DNA of 13,060 bases from an uncultured Clostridia bacterium (GTDB lineage Bacteria; Bacillota; Clostridia; Oscillospirales; Oscillospiraceae), in the NCBI GenBank assembly GCA_947383645.1, contig CANDEH010000066.1:1-13060 (forward strand). The letters run 5' to 3'. Position 1 is the stretch's first letter. Each line of letters starts with the position of its first letter. The notes below the pieces were generated by a model, which saw only the letters and a list, made by a program, of their open reading frames with translations, did no database searches and had not been told where the DNA came from. Below, piece by piece: positions 12,694-13,060 of this stretch. The position numbers and the translations under genes are program-made.

Positions 12694-13060
12694 CCATTCC
12701 TAATACATACGGCTATATCCGGGTGAGTACCCGCGATCAGAACGAGGACCGGCAGTTCATCGCTCTGCGGGAAATGGCTGTTCCGGAGGGGAACATCTTC
12801 ATGGACAAGCAGTCCGGCAAGGACTTCAACCGGCCTCAGTATAAGAAGCTGATCCGAAAACTGAAGCCGGACGATTTGCTCTACATCAAGAGCATCGACC
12901 GACTGGGACGCAACTACGGCGAGATTTTGGAACAGTGGCGGATTCTTACTAAGGAGAAGAAAATCGACATTGTGGTGCTGGATATGCCGCTGTTGGACAC
13001 CCGCAGGGGCAAGGACCTGATGGGGACCTTCCTCAGCGATATTGTCCTGCAAGTGCTGTC
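12690..13060 (+). CDS. Serine recombinase (resolvase/invertase family), 5' part
   Basis: The N-terminal catalytic domain of a serine recombinase runs to the window end. Numbered from the proposed start, YIRVST (9-14) carries the nucleophile S13 and R11, and SIDRLGRN (68-75) supplies D70, R71 and R74, matching the D67/R68/R71 set of gamma-delta resolvase. The DNA-binding C-terminus is outside the window. The frame has no ATG before the catalytic serine. The candidates are ATA 12690 (in the ATAA overlap with the upstream stop, 4 nt after GGAGG), ATT 12696, or GTG 12723, which would remove the first beta-strand. ATA looks like a mutated ATG in an original ATGA overlap. It probably moves or resolves the element that includes the XRE regulator. 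Confidence 0.85.
   Translation, partial: MTIPNTYGYIRVSTRDQNEDRQFIALREMAVPEGNIFMDKQSGKDFNRPQYKKLIRKLKPDDLLYIKSIDRLGRNYGEILEQWRILTKEKKIDIVVLDMPLLDTRRGKDLMGTFLSDIVLQVL

Noticed and set aside
1..13060. CRISPR arrays, tRNA or rRNA genes
   Set aside because: No regularly spaced direct repeats with unique spacers, and no cloverleaf or rRNA signature was seen. The repeats present are dispersed or lack array spacing.

Overview
The window looks like a chromosomal accessory region of a high-GC Clostridia-type Firmicute, probably a gut Oscillospiraceae relative (Flavonifractor/Lawsonibacter-like). The reasons are the split-type transketolase C-terminal subunit, strong AGGAGG ribosome sites, the uncharacterised families present, and a recombinase module typical of gut Firmicute mobile elements. 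The genus is inference; nothing here fixes it.

Layout. (1) 1-625, + strand: the 3' end of a transketolase C-terminal subunit, tightly followed by a DUF5655 gene and a long hairpin. (2) 626-3874: a low-gene region with only two genes, an AT-rich cytidine/blasticidin-S-type deaminase and a DUF4240 protein. They sit among at least six copies (A-F) of a roughly 200-bp dispersed element. The best copy (3029-3246) has 29-nt terminal inverted repeats and two internal hairpins, so the family looks like a MITE. The same stretch holds an 85-nt direct repeat, two back-to-back perfect hairpins and an isolated terminator. (3) 3875-10381, - strand: nine closely spaced genes that look like one operon. In transcription order they are a TPR protein, a HEAT-like protein, an FGE/SUMF1-fold protein with a frameshift, DUF4261, an unknown 271-aa protein, an Imm17-like small membrane protein, an unknown 231-aa protein, a DUF2004-like protein and a NADAR protein. 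(4) 10382-10957: intergenic, with an 11-G tract and a strong terminator. (5) 10958-13060: an XRE-family regulator (- strand) with a clear promoter, a 650-bp structured non-coding region, then a small HTH-like protein coupled to a serine recombinase cut off by the window end. This is probably the edge of a mobile element.

How the parts may fit. The nine-gene operon mixes small, unrelated, mostly uncharacterised soluble proteins with one immunity-type membrane protein. That is the look of an immunity or anti-toxin gene collection (my inference). The only members whose family has a known biochemical theme are NADAR (ADP-ribose/NAD chemistry) and the FGE fold. No toxin gene is seen. The repeat-rich region and the recombinase module suggest that this part of the chromosome is an insertion hotspot.
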